Shown here in pieces: positions 44,235 to 54,797 of a stretch of DNA of 64,000 nucleotides. The position numbers and the translations under genes were made by a program. Position 1 is the first letter of the stretch; each line of letters starts with the position of its first letter. Under the pieces are notes generated by a model. The model was not told the DNA's origin. It did not search any database and worked only from the letters and a program-made list of their open reading frames with translations. This stretch comes from Ophioderma brevispina. Lineage: Eukaryota; Echinodermata; Ophiuroidea; Amphilepidida; Ophiodermatidae. The stretch spans positions 1 to 64,000 of the forward strand of contig JAMKCH010051469.1 in the NCBI GenBank assembly GCA_023653785.1, read 5' to 3'.

Positions 44235-45417
44235 GGAGTTTCCATAATCTGACCCATCTGACACACTTTTTTCTGACACACTTATGAATTCGGAAACCCT
44301 GCACAGAATGAAGCACATGTTTATTCCTTTAAGGTTTTAGGCCATGATACGTTCGTGATTTAATGATATTTTCGTGCTCCAGCGCTGGGGATCACTTACT
44401 TCCTTCACTAAAATTTTAAAAATATTATGTAAACCAGGAAAAGCTGTATCCCCAAATGAAAAGAGTGCACATTATTTTAAAAAAATGAATAAATGTCAAC
44501 TCAATTTACTCCCAGAATGTCAGTGACCAATATGTACACGTAAACTCAAGCAAACAATAGCGCTAATGATATTCAACAATCAACCTCAAACACTTCAGAT
44601 CTCTTCTCAACAGGGTATGCAGGTCCATTGTTACTGCCCACACTGTTGAAAGGATTTCAAGCTATATCAGGTGTTATGACTTCCCTGTATTGAGCTCTAG
44701 TATCTGTTCATAACTTAAAGGGCAACATACTCACCTCGCTCATGATTTTTAAAAATGTAGGTCGCTGAATACCATTGCCTTTCTTGGTAAATTGAATAGA
44801 AATAGGGTTTTAAAGACAATAACTTGTGGATTTAGGTTATGCACAAATTAGGTCAGTCCTTGCCATGGGCTTTTCTTTCATGAATTGGTCCCTTTACATG
44901 TTCTTTTTCGGAAAAAAAAATTATTAATCATATGGTCAAAGTTAATGAAACACACAGTAGAATCTCAAGATTTCTTTTATCGCGAACGAGGAAGGAACGC
45001 CAATGCAGCAAGGACATAACATTCGAAATCTGTTCAACTGTGTGTACAAGAACAATGGACCAGATGTAAAAGAATGTGAGGTGTGTTCCGGGCCGATTAT
45101 TGGGTATCATTAGCCCCATTGTTCGCTCGAGCATGTTGAGGTTATGTAATATCCATTGGTCACTGATATTCTAGAATAAATTGAGTTGACATTTTATTCA
45201 TTTTTCTAAATAATGTGCACCCCTTTCATGTGGGGACAAAGCTTTACCTCGTTAAAATAATATTGTTTTAATTTAGTGAAAGGAAATAAGTAATCCCCAG
45301 GTTTGGAGCACGAATATTTAATTAAAATGCCAACATTGTATCATGTACCATAGTCTATTTCCAAATTCATAAGTGTGTCAGAAAAAGTGTCAGATGGGTC
45401 AGGTTATGGAAACTCCC
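44235..45417. mobile_element. 1.18-kb long-inverted-repeat element, Mutator-like
   Basis: Both arms are about 290 bp. The left reads GGAGTTTCCATAATCTGACC, CATGTTTATTCC, GCTCCAGCGCTGGGGATCAC, TGAATAAATGTCAACTCAAT. The right arm is the inverse (ATTGAGTTGACATTTTATTC, GTAATCCCCAGG, GGTCAGGTTATGG analogue, GGAAACTCCC). The flanks are ATTTTTAAA (44226-44234) and ATTTTTAAT (45418-45426), a 9-bp duplication with one mismatch, the size made by Mutator-type elements. The roughly 600-bp centre has short frames but no recognisable transposase. It is the largest member of the family. Confidence 0.8.
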
Positions 45418-45560
45418 ATTTTTAATTATTAAACAATATCATTGGTAAACTCAATTAATGGTGTATTTTACTCTTGTTTCCCTTGATTATTTCACAATGT
45501 TTTCCTTGTTTATATCACAATTTTTCCTTGATTCTGATTTTTTTTCCTCCTTTCCTTTTC

Positions 45561-45686
45561 GGTGTTTTCATAATCTGACCAGGTTTACTTGACCACTATG
45601 AATTCAACAACCTTTACAGCTTTATTCCTTTAAGGTTGTTGAAGTCGTAGTGGTCCGATAAACCATGTCAGGTTATGGAAACGCCC
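45561..45686. mobile_element. 126-bp foldback, related Mutator-like family
   Basis: Ends GGTGTTTTCATAATCTGACC and its near inverse GTCAGGTTATGGAAACGCCC. The inner arms CAACAACCTT and AAGGTTGTTGAAG also pair. The target duplication is not clear. Confidence 0.6.
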
Positions 45687-46051
45687 TTTTCTTTTGTGTC
45701 ACTATAATTCCCCGCGAGTCGTCAGGATTTCCCGGCAATGAGCATCCTGTCTTGCCACTTTTTCCCCACCGTTTTTCTTTCAAACTGTATAAGGCATTGA
45801 TGCAATCATTTTCCACAGATAAAGCAAATGCACATTAGTTTCCTCTTTGGAACCTGGCAAATGTGTCGTGTACAAATATGCTAAATTTGATCACTTCAAA
45901 ATTTGACACCTTTTTAAACTTTCTCTCTTTTCTCTTACTTGTTCCAGGCTTTCTGTTTCTAAGAAAATATCTGAGAGTTGTTTTTGTTATAATTAGTGGT
46001 GGATTAAGTTTGAATTTTGTGTATTCTACTACTGTATTTGTAAATTGTACC

Positions 46052-46199
46052 AGGAGATTCCGTAACCTGACCCATCTGACACATTTATGAATTTGGAAAC
46101 CCTTCATGGATAAAGCACATTTTTATTCCGTTAAGGTTTCCGAATTCTTAAGTGTGTCAGAAAAAAGTGTGTCAGATAGGTCCGGTTAAGGAAACTCCC
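46052..46199. mobile_element. 148-bp Mutator-like MITE with perfect 9-bp target duplication
   Basis: AGGAGATTCCGTAACCTGAC ... GGTTAAGGAAACTCCC, flanked by AATTGTACC on both sides (46043-46051 and 46200-46208). Arms share CATCTGACACA / TGTGTCAGATAGG and GAATTTGGAAACC / GGTTTCCGAATTC. It sits 18 bases before the 46227 exon, so its right flank ends close to the splice acceptor. Confidence 0.85.
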
Positions 46200-46226
46200 A
46201 ATTGTACCTGTTTATTTTTAATGCAG

Positions 46227-46331
46227 TTCCATTGCTGTCTGTTGATGAGACCAAGAGAGCCAAAACAAAGGAGTTCAAACTTCTTGTGAAACACCTGGAA
46301 CAGTACACCGAGTATCCAAATCCCACTAAGA
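46227..46331 (+). CDS. Exon of the host gene after the zinc knuckle
   Basis: Acceptor TTTTTAATGCAG| and donor ACTAAGA|GTATGTATACC bound 105 bases, all open in the expected phase (two bases in, one out). The protein segment PLLSVDETKRAKTKEFKLLV followed by KHLEQYTEYPNPTK is charged and probably helical. No domain is recognised. Confidence 0.75.
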
Positions 46332-46749
46332 GTATGTATACCTCAAAGATTTGTTGAGCAAATTTTCATTTTTTTCTGAAATTAAAAAAAATATTTAAGT
46401 GAGTATAAACCTAAAAAATAAAATTGTGCTAAAACAACAACTTTAAACGAAATGCATGCAGACTTCTGAGACAAACTTTTTCTTGGCCTAAGCATACATG
46501 CCAGATCAAGATGCAAGAGGCAATGAAAGCAAAATCAAGCAAGTCAGTTCTGGAATTTTTTTTTTTTAAGGATGGTGTCAAGGATAGTATTTTGTTTTTA
46601 CACAAATTTCTGTTTTTTGCACTATTTAAACATGAACACATGTTCTATCATTACCAAAAAGGTTATCCACTGCAGACAACCCTGTCCTGGATTTTTTACC
46701 TTTTTAAAACAACCATTTTGACCATTTTAAGTCACAAGAGCACATGGAC

Positions 46750-47106
46750 TTAAAGACACTATCAGTGATTCACCCGAAAGAGTCAACATATTTGAAATTT
46801 GCAGTAATAGCTTAAAATCGAAGGTTATAATTCTCATAAGTTATTTTTTCCAACTGAAGAATTGCCAGAAAAGGAAGAAAATGGCAGTCTTCAAAGATTG
46901 GACTCTCCATTGAATTACATGTTGTAGTAAGTGTCCGTTCGGACACTAATGGCTAAAATATCGGATTCTGTGCTTATTAGGTTGCTTCTGGTCTTATCAT
47001 TTGTAGGGTATGTTAGGGTACCCGTACTTGTTACAGACATGCAAAATATGATTTTTGAAGATTTTTTCGATTTTATGATTTAGCAAATCACTGATAGTGC
47101 CTTTAA
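46750..47106 (+). mobile_element. TTAA-family MITE (family A), near-complete copy
   Basis: It begins TTAAAGACACTATCAGTGAT and ends ATCACTGATAGTGCCTTTAA. It is about 357 bp and aligns along its length with 41231-41583. Confidence 0.85.
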
Positions 47107-48098
47107 TGGCGGGAATTTAAGCACATTTCACGCTGTCAAGCACAACGTGCAGCTTCGCGTCGCATGGGGAATTTTACTGTGTAATGAAGCGGGTGAATGT
47201 TTAAATTTAATTTTCCACGAACGCATCTTGGAAAAAGCGAAAAATAATATCTGAAATGTAAACAAAGCAGTAATTTAGACAAGATGAAATTTCTTTCCTT
47301 CTGATTTCTTGAGTTAGAGGCAAACGTTGTTGATTCGATAGTGCATAAAGATGCATTTCCATCACTTGCATATCTTCAAAGATAAAGTTATATGAGAAGG
47401 GGGTAGCCTGAAATGGCATAAAAAGTAACTTTTTTTTACTAAAACAGATTTTCTCAATGTTCAATTTTGGCAAACTTTGGCAAATTATCAAACAAGATAA
47501 CCCGCAAATTACGGAAGTAAAAGGTACAGTTTAACTTACATACGATAGCAATCGGTCTACTCTAGGAATGTTTTTCTCAATTTTTAATTTTTCGTTTCTA
47601 ATTAATGATATTCTTCAATATGTACTCAAATTTTGGGAAAGAAAAATAAAAATCACACTTTCAAAATAATTTTCTTAATTTTTCGAAAACTAAGTTCTAT
47701 TTTAAAAAAATAAGAAAACTGTTCCTAGACAATTTTGTCCTGTTTATTAAAAAAATATGAGAATTCATGAAAATTCAAATTGTTTTTGTTACGCTGCCTG
47801 AAAAATTTGGGGCAAAATCTCACTTTTGGTATTTTTTCTCAAAATGTGTCAAGTTTCACATTTATCTAATGCCATAATAGGATTCATTGTCTAATTACTT
47901 TCTAGAAATGTATGCTTTTACATATCTTAGTCATATATTTGCAAAGTTATAAGTCAAAACAGACACCCAGAAACTTAAGATTAACCCTCTCCTTAAAATT
48001 ATTTAAAAAAATATTAAATATTTAATAAATTGTGCAAGTTGAAATAGATATATGACACATTTCAGTATATTGTTCAAGTTTTTCTCTTTCAATTTTAG
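47107..48098 (+). other. Intron; AT-rich, nothing recognised
   Basis: No gene or repeat family is recognised. The end TTTCTCTTTCAATTTTAG is the acceptor for the next exon. Confidence 0.5.
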
Positions 48099-48187
48099 AG
48101 ATGACGATCAAGGATTTTGAGGATCCTGATCTTGTGGAGGAATTAACAGCATCTGACACTGATGATATGGACTCAGTTAAACAACAG
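48099..48187 (+). CDS. Acidic exon of the host gene
   Basis: 89 bases between TTCAATTTTAG| and AACAACAG|GTGGGGG. Two bases complete the split codon left by the previous exon, then MTIKDFEDPDLVEELTASDT followed by DDMDSVKQQ ends in phase 0. The segment is strongly acidic. The frame is clean. Confidence 0.75.
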
Positions 48188-49429
48188 GTGGGGGTTTATG
48201 TATATTTGCTCTATTTTAAAAGTCAACTAGATTGAACTTTAATAGTGATTCACTTAAAGAGATCAAAATAGTCCCATAAACAAATGTGAGCTCAGATCAT
48301 AGATGTCATAAAGTAAAGTTAGCTGTAAAATATCACGCTGAAAGCTGTAAGTCCATTCAAAAGAGACTTGGCATGTTCAGTGTAGTTCCTGCACCAGAGG
48401 GGAACTACATTACGAAACTCGTCTTGAAACGTTAGGTCCCAGTTCTCTTGCAAATAGGTATTTATATCTTGCCATCGCTTATCCTACCAAGTGTCTGTAT
48501 AGCATGTATGATGTTGATCCTTTCGCTATGCAGACACTCTTAAATTTCATCATACCTATGCAAGGACTGACAGTTTTAAACACAAATAGATTTCCAGTTT
48601 ATTTTGACAACTTACTGTCTGATATTCAGGACAAAGTTTTAGTTAGCCTTCCATGTTTTTTTAAATAGTGTAAAAACACACCTTACTGTTTCCAGTTGGC
48701 AGGTCCAAATGTAAATACGTTTTCTTAAGATTGGTACTGGTGGTACTGGTGTGTTACGTACTTGGGTAAGGTTACTCATTACATTTTAAAGTAAAGGCTG
48801 ACTCGAGATTTCCCGAGGAAGTGCACTCAATTTTCAAACAAATAATGTTTTGCATAAACATAATGCTTGTCTATATCCTAATCACTGTGGGAAATATCTA
48901 AGCTCAAACCGAAGTTCTTCATATAGAAAATCACAACTTGTCATAAAATTTCCGGATCCAGAAATTTGTTATACACAGTATCCGATGGCACTGTATACAT
49001 GCAATAAATGTTTACTGCATGAAACAAACATCTTTATTTCTAACTTGTTTATTTTTAAAGATGCCACAATAGATTTCAAATAGACAGGTTGTCCAAAAAA
49101 AGTTGAAAATTATGATTTTGACCTTGTGTAAAGCTTATTCAAAATATTACCATCTTTGGTTAACAAAAATTGTGAATATCTAATTTCTATATGAGCAAAT
49201 ACGAATTCAAGCCTGATTTTTCTATGGAAATATAACAACACAAATCACCTTTTTGTTTTTTCATTTGAAGTTATTTCTGTAACCATAGAAAATGAGGGAA
49301 TCTATTGAGCATCTAATCTATATGCATCACTAAATCTCACAGAAAATATGGATTACTTGGAATCTCTCGTTGCAAACAAAACCTTTAATTTCTGCAACAA
49401 AGTAGAAGAAGTAGTAAAACATCAACCGC
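48188..49429 (+). other. Intron; nothing recognised
   Basis: AT-rich sequence. A GAGGGGAACTACATTACG patch near 48400 may be repeat-derived. No exon signal with coding frame is seen. Confidence 0.45.
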
Positions 49430-52300
49430 ATCCTCCATACTCAACCCAACCCTCCTACCCTCCCTCCTGCACTTGCTTCCTCCATGTCCTCTTTGGTCGG
49501 CCCCCCTTCCTCCAACCACCACACGCTCAACTCAAAGCCCTTTTTTAAAACCATGCTCCTCATCCTTCCTCAGCCGTGCCCATGACCATCTTACCCAGTC
49601 GCCTTCTCCAGTCGTCAGCCGCCTCTTCCAAACCCAACTCTGCATCAATCCCTCAGTCCTTCTTCCTATCCATCATTTTCACACCACACATTCTCTCTCA
49701 CCATTGCTCTCCTCCTCCCTCTCCGCCTTCTCAAAATCCACATCTCATTTTCACTCAGCGCCCATGTCTCGCTCCCTACAGCATCACTGATCTCACAACT
49801 CGTAACCATACAACCATCCTTTCATCTTCAAAGGAAATCTTCTTCCAAGTAACAACTCTCACATTCTCTAAACTTCACCCACCCATACCTTAACTCTGGC
49901 TGTCACAGCGCCTCACATCCACCACCCCCGCATGCTAATCCTGTCACCTAGGTATGTGGAACTCTTCCTGTTTCCACCTTGTGACACACCTTTTTCCACC
50001 CTCCTTCCCCACGCCCCCCTTCCCCCCTCCCTGCCAACTCCCTCTTGCATCTTCCACACACAAAAGCTTTCGTGCCCAACTTTGGTCACCTCCTTCTCTT
50101 CATCTTTGTGCATCTCCCAGATCCATTTCCCCATTTCTCACCCACACTGAATTTGCCCTCACCCTCTTTCCACATATTCTCCACATGGTCCCCTTTTTGG
50201 TTTTTTTAAAAAACTCATGGGTCCACCTTCCTCACTAACACCTCCCCCTTCCACTCACCATCACTTTAGTCTTCCCAAGGTTTTACCTTCAGGGCCCTTA
50301 ACTCTCAAATGCCTTCTTCCACTTTCCAAACTTTCCCCCTCAAAAAACCCCCCCCATTGTCTCACCCATTAAAACTAAATCATCACCATACCAGCAATCT
50401 CACTCATCAAAACCTTCTTTTGCACTCTTCCGACCACATCACCACAATTTGCAAACACCACGCGACAGCACAGACCTTGATGCACACCCCCTTCACCTCA
50501 AACTCCTCAACCAACTCAGAACACCACTCTGAACTCTTGTTTGTTTGCTCCTTCACAGACTCATCAACCCGCTCGAACCACCACTTCTGGTATACCCCCC
50601 TCTTCCTCCTGCCCACCTCCATCACTTTCCTCGGTATCTATAGCCTTCTTCAGGTCCACAAATGCACATATACAACTTCTTCCCTTTTGCTCGATATTCC
50701 TCTTGCATCCCCTAAACTGAACCCTCTGCATCTGTCGTTCCCTTCCCTGGCAATAAAACCAACTTGCCTCTCATCCCCTTTCACTATCCTCCGAATTCTG
50801 TTCTCTTGTACCACTCTCCACAATTTTTCAATCGCATGCTCCAACAACTTCACACCCCTATATACGCCCACAGCTCATTGCATCCTTTTTTCCCTTAAAA
50901 TTGGAACAACACACTCACAGCCCCACTCCACCGGCATTCTCCTCCATCTACATCCAACACCCTCTGACACAACTCCCATCATCAACACCCAATCCCTATC
51001 TCTCCACTCCGCAATATCATCTGTCAACACTCACTTTCCGAGGGTCCAGCAAGCCCTTCCTGTTTTCATTTACTTTCTCCAATGCATTTACCACTTCTTC
51101 CTGACGGACTCTCTCAACTGGCCCTCCACACATCAGCCTCCACCTCTGATCCCATTCATTCTCCTCTTCAGATTCTCTCCATATGCCTCTTTCCAGACCC
51201 TGCCCTGCTATCTTTCTCTCTGAAGTTCAACTTTCCATCACTTCCTCTCATACAATCTTCCCCTTCAAAACATCTTTTTCTTCCCTTTTTCATTGCCTTA
51301 ACCTAACTTATACACCTTGTTTGGGTTCTCCCCAACTCAATCACCCCCTTCTCAGCTCCTTCATAGCCTTCCAACCACTTTCTTTGCTCGTTTTCTTCAA
51401 TCTCTATTAACCTCCACTTTAATTCTCTCTTTCTTTCCGTACCATTTCTTCCTCAATTTCCTTATACGCATCCTTCTCTCTCCCTATCGCCTCCTTCACC
51501 ACATCATTCCACCACCCTTTATCTTTCCTCTTGCTCTCCTCTTTCTTTTTCTTTTTCCTTCCGCACAACACTTTCATCACACGCCTGTACACCCCTTCCT
51601 TAAAACACCCCACGATCGTAGACCCAATCCCCCACAAGCCTCTCGCCCCCATCTCGCCTCACAAAATTCTTTCTTGTTCTCTTCTTCTTTCCACTTCCAT
51701 ACTTTCCTCCTCACATGCACTTCCTTCCTCCCACTTTTTTCACCTTCCACTTGTCCACTCGGCAACCACCAACCTATATGTTGTAATTCCCAGGGGAAAT
51801 TAACCTTAACATTCTTCAAAACTTTCTTTTCTCCTCTCTTCTCCGCTCCTTACCCACAAGCACAAAACCAATCTCTGACTCGTTTCCTGCTGAACTAAAG
51901 GTCACTTTCCTTTTGTCCTTTTTCTGTAACCACGTATTCGCTATACACCCCTCCTTCTCATCACAAAGCTCTAACAGCATCCTTCCTTCCAGGTTTCTCT
52001 CCCCAAACCCATTCCCTCCGTGAACCCCCCCAAACCCATCGATCCCTTTCCCACATATCCATTGAAAATCAACCAACAACAGAGAACTAATCACCCACAC
52101 TTGCATACCCTTCCCCTGCCATCCATCATAAAAAAAAGGCGCCTTCCAGTCATGCTTTCTACTGCTCTGCGGAGCATAGCCGCCTATGAGCCCTCACTAC
52201 CCACCTCCTCCTCAAAGCCATTAACCAACAGCGTCATCACCCTATCGCTCCTCCTTCCACTACCTTCTCACACAGTTCCCCCTTAACCATACTCCCCTCC
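49430..52300 (-). pseudogene. LINE relic with endonuclease, RT and C-terminal Cys region
   Basis: Read on the - strand, the parts are in LINE order. The endonuclease C-terminus is at about 52106-51800 (GFGERNLEGRMLLELCDEKE, IANTWLQKKDKRKVTFSSAG, SEIGFVLVGK). A linker is at 51650-51450 (WWNDVVKEAIGREKDAYKEI). RT is at about 50870-50420 (YRGVKLLEHAIEKLWRVV, VKGDERQVGF, then degraded palm). The C-terminal region is at 50150-49450 (IWEMHKDEEKEVTKVGHESF, YLGDRISMRG). Many frameshifts and missing blocks make it inactive. The long + strand frame at 50309-51223 is its antisense. The 54.1, 56.0 and 59.4 kb relics are related elements. The clade may be Ingi/Vingi- or RTE-like, unresolved. Confidence 0.8.
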
Positions 52301-52792
52301 CCCCAAATCCATCTTATTTTTCCTGCCCACCACAACTTATACTATATATTATATGTTGGAAATCTCTGAGTCAGCCTTTAAAGAGCCTGAATGGGTTGTA
52401 ATAATTAGCTTAGCAAGGTGGACTTGTGTAATACAAAAAAACAGCTATTCATACAGCCAGCTTGAAACAAAATTAACACTTGTTGTAGGGGAAATTATTG
52501 CCAATATTCAAGTTGGCTTGTTCCGATTTGTGTATTTCGTGTTCTCTACCTTGATATGAGAGCCTGACCACTTGTCATAAACACCCCCAATCAAGTACCG
52601 TGGGAAACAACAAACTTGCGTTTTTGATTGGTAGAAAAAGACGCAATAATGCATTTTCAAATTCCTATTCAATACGTCTAATATTGGGAATGGGTTTAAC
52701 CATAAACACGTTTTTTTTTGTGTATATCTTTGGAACGAAATGGATTGAAAGCTCAAATTTCAGGTCGACAATGAGAAAAATACGGCCTTTCA
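52301..52792 (+). other. Intron; nothing recognised
   Basis: AT-rich spacer between the LINE relic and the tandem duplication. Short open frames only. Confidence 0.45.
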
Positions 52793-54796
52793 CTCTGATA
52801 TCAAAATCGAGATACTACCGGGTAAATCAATGGGGTCCCAAAGACGATCGGAACACGCCTCTTTAAAGTTGTTAAGGAATATTTTTACACTTGCCATATT
52901 TGTTTCAGGAGTGCTTTTTTTAGACCATCAAATTACTGTTCAAGTTACTTTTTGAAATCCGATGGTCATGCATATATCCCTTATCAATGACCATTACCCC
53001 CCCCGCCCACAATGTCATGCAACACACAACCCTGGATTATTTTTTCATAACTGCCAGTTTAGTCCCTCGGGGTGAGGGGTGGACCTCGGGGGTGATGGGA
53101 ACTTCTATATTCAGTAAAAGTAGGCTGATTTTGTGTAATTTGTAGTAAACCTTCAGGGTGTTGGTGGTGGTACAAAGGCAGAGTGGTTATGCAATATACA
53201 ACCTTGATTAATGTGGCATTCACTTCCAAGCTATAACTTGCTTGAAAAAGTAGTTGGAACACTCGACTCGACTCGATTTTGCTCACATTGCTCACCTGGC
53301 CAAAGTAAGAGTTACAAGCTCTTACTATTCTCATTGTAAGCTCTAACCTTCCACTTCAACTTACTTCCCAACCCCACCCCCCCCAACCAATGTTGGGGGA
53401 ATGGCAAGACGCTGAATGACGTTACCCCCATTCAACAACATTGGGTTGGGGAACAGGGAACAGTTTTCCAAAGGTGTTCCAACAATAATTTCCAAGAATG
53501 TCTGAGCAAAATGGCTAAAAATCATGTTTTTTTTTTGTTTTTTATCCTAACTTTTCTTACCAAAATTCGCATAATTAACAAGTAGAATATATTCAATTAC
53601 AATCATAGAAGAACAAAAAATTGGTAGACTTGGAAATGGTCACTGAATTATCAAGTGATGAAGAATTTGGTATAATTTTAGGCATTTTAAAAAAATTCAA
53701 AAAAAATAACCTGCTGCACCTCAGCTTCACTTGCACTTAACCTAGGACTGTGATATTTACATGAAAAATCCACACAAAAACATTAAGCACTATGACCGAA
53801 TCTTTTATAATTTTTGGTTGAAGAGGTATTGTTCTAATTTAACAAAACAAAAAATCCAGTTTTGGAAATACTAGTTTGTTTTTATAAGCCAAGAAAATAT
53901 TTGAGAGCGGTTCATTTTGTACACAGGTCTATGGGGAGTTACTTAGTAATGTGATTGCTGAACCAATGTACCACCAGAATTATTAAACAATCCTAGTAGT
54001 AAGTAGTAAAACCAACGTCACCAGTAGGGGAATTGTGAGAAAGCGATAAGATGGTGGCGGAGAAGGAGGTGTATATTTTAAATCTTCTTTTGACCCGTAA
54101 AATGGGGTTGGCCAGATTCACCTCACACACTGTCCAGCCAACCGGCCTTTACTCCTTCCTTCCACTTCAGCACCCTATTCAAATGCATCCTCCATCCTCA
54201 ACCCAACCCTTCAACTCTCCTCCTTCCCTTGCTTCTTCCATGTCTTCTTTGGACTCCCCTCCCTCCTCGAACCGCCCACGTCAACAAAAATCTATACAAA
54301 CATTCCTTTTTATCTTCAAAGGATATGCTTTTTCCTTGCACAACAACTCCCCACATCCCTAAACTTCACCCCCCATACCTCAACCTAGCTGTCACAGCCA
54401 CGTCGCATCCACCACCCTCACTAACCTTGTCCCCCAAGGTATGGAACTCCTTCACGACTCACCTCATCACACATCTTTTCCTCGTCCACACCATCCCTCC
54501 ACTCCCCTTCTTGCATCTTCCGCACATACAATCTCTTGCCAAGCTTGGGGTCATCCTCTTCACCTTTGTGCATCTCCCACGGATTCCATTTCCCACATCT
54601 TCTCACACCACACTGATTTGCTTTTATACCCCTTCCAACACATGCCACCTGGGTCCAGTCTCCGTACTCACTACCACATCCCTCTCAGTCCCTCTCCACC
54701 CCGCTCCAAAGACATTAAATTTCCCATTTCTCGCATTTACAGTGAAAATTTTGCGATACTGATACTTTACTACTTTATTCTTGAAAGAATCATCAG
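52793..54796 (+). repeat. Tandem duplication, first unit (~2.0 kb)
   Basis: It starts CTGATATCAAAATCGAGATAC and contains GACGATCGGAACACGCC, GCTTTTTTTAGACCA-TCAA, AACACTCGACTCGACTCG and GTGTACACAGGTCTATGGGG analogues. A minus-strand LINE fragment follows, and then a truncated copy of the host zinc-finger exon. The next unit (54797-56730) repeats the same order. The two differ by scattered substitutions and many 1-base indels. Confidence 0.85.
54100..54700 (-). pseudogene. LINE C-terminal fragment, copy in first unit
   Basis: Same content as 56044-56640 but frameshifted. On the - strand it reads RCGKWNPWEMHKGEEDDPKL, GKRLYVRKMQEGEW and then VPYLGGQG. It was duplicated with the host DNA. Confidence 0.75.
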
Positions 54797-54797
54797 G
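54743..54797 (+). pseudogene. Truncated duplicate of the zinc-finger exon
   Basis: After an acceptor CGCATTTACAG| the sequence TGAAAATTTTGCGATACTGA... CTTGAAAGAATCATCAGGCC...TTGATCTGAT aligns with the start of the 56667-56768 exon. The homology stops at CTTTGATCTG, exactly where the second duplication unit begins. The CYVC half of the finger and the donor are missing, and the frame is broken, so splicing into it would not preserve the protein. Confidence 0.7.

Noticed and set aside
50309..51223. 304-codon + strand frame, the longest in the window
   Set aside because: It is the antisense of the minus-strand LINE RT region and is low in complexity (S, T, P, L, H).
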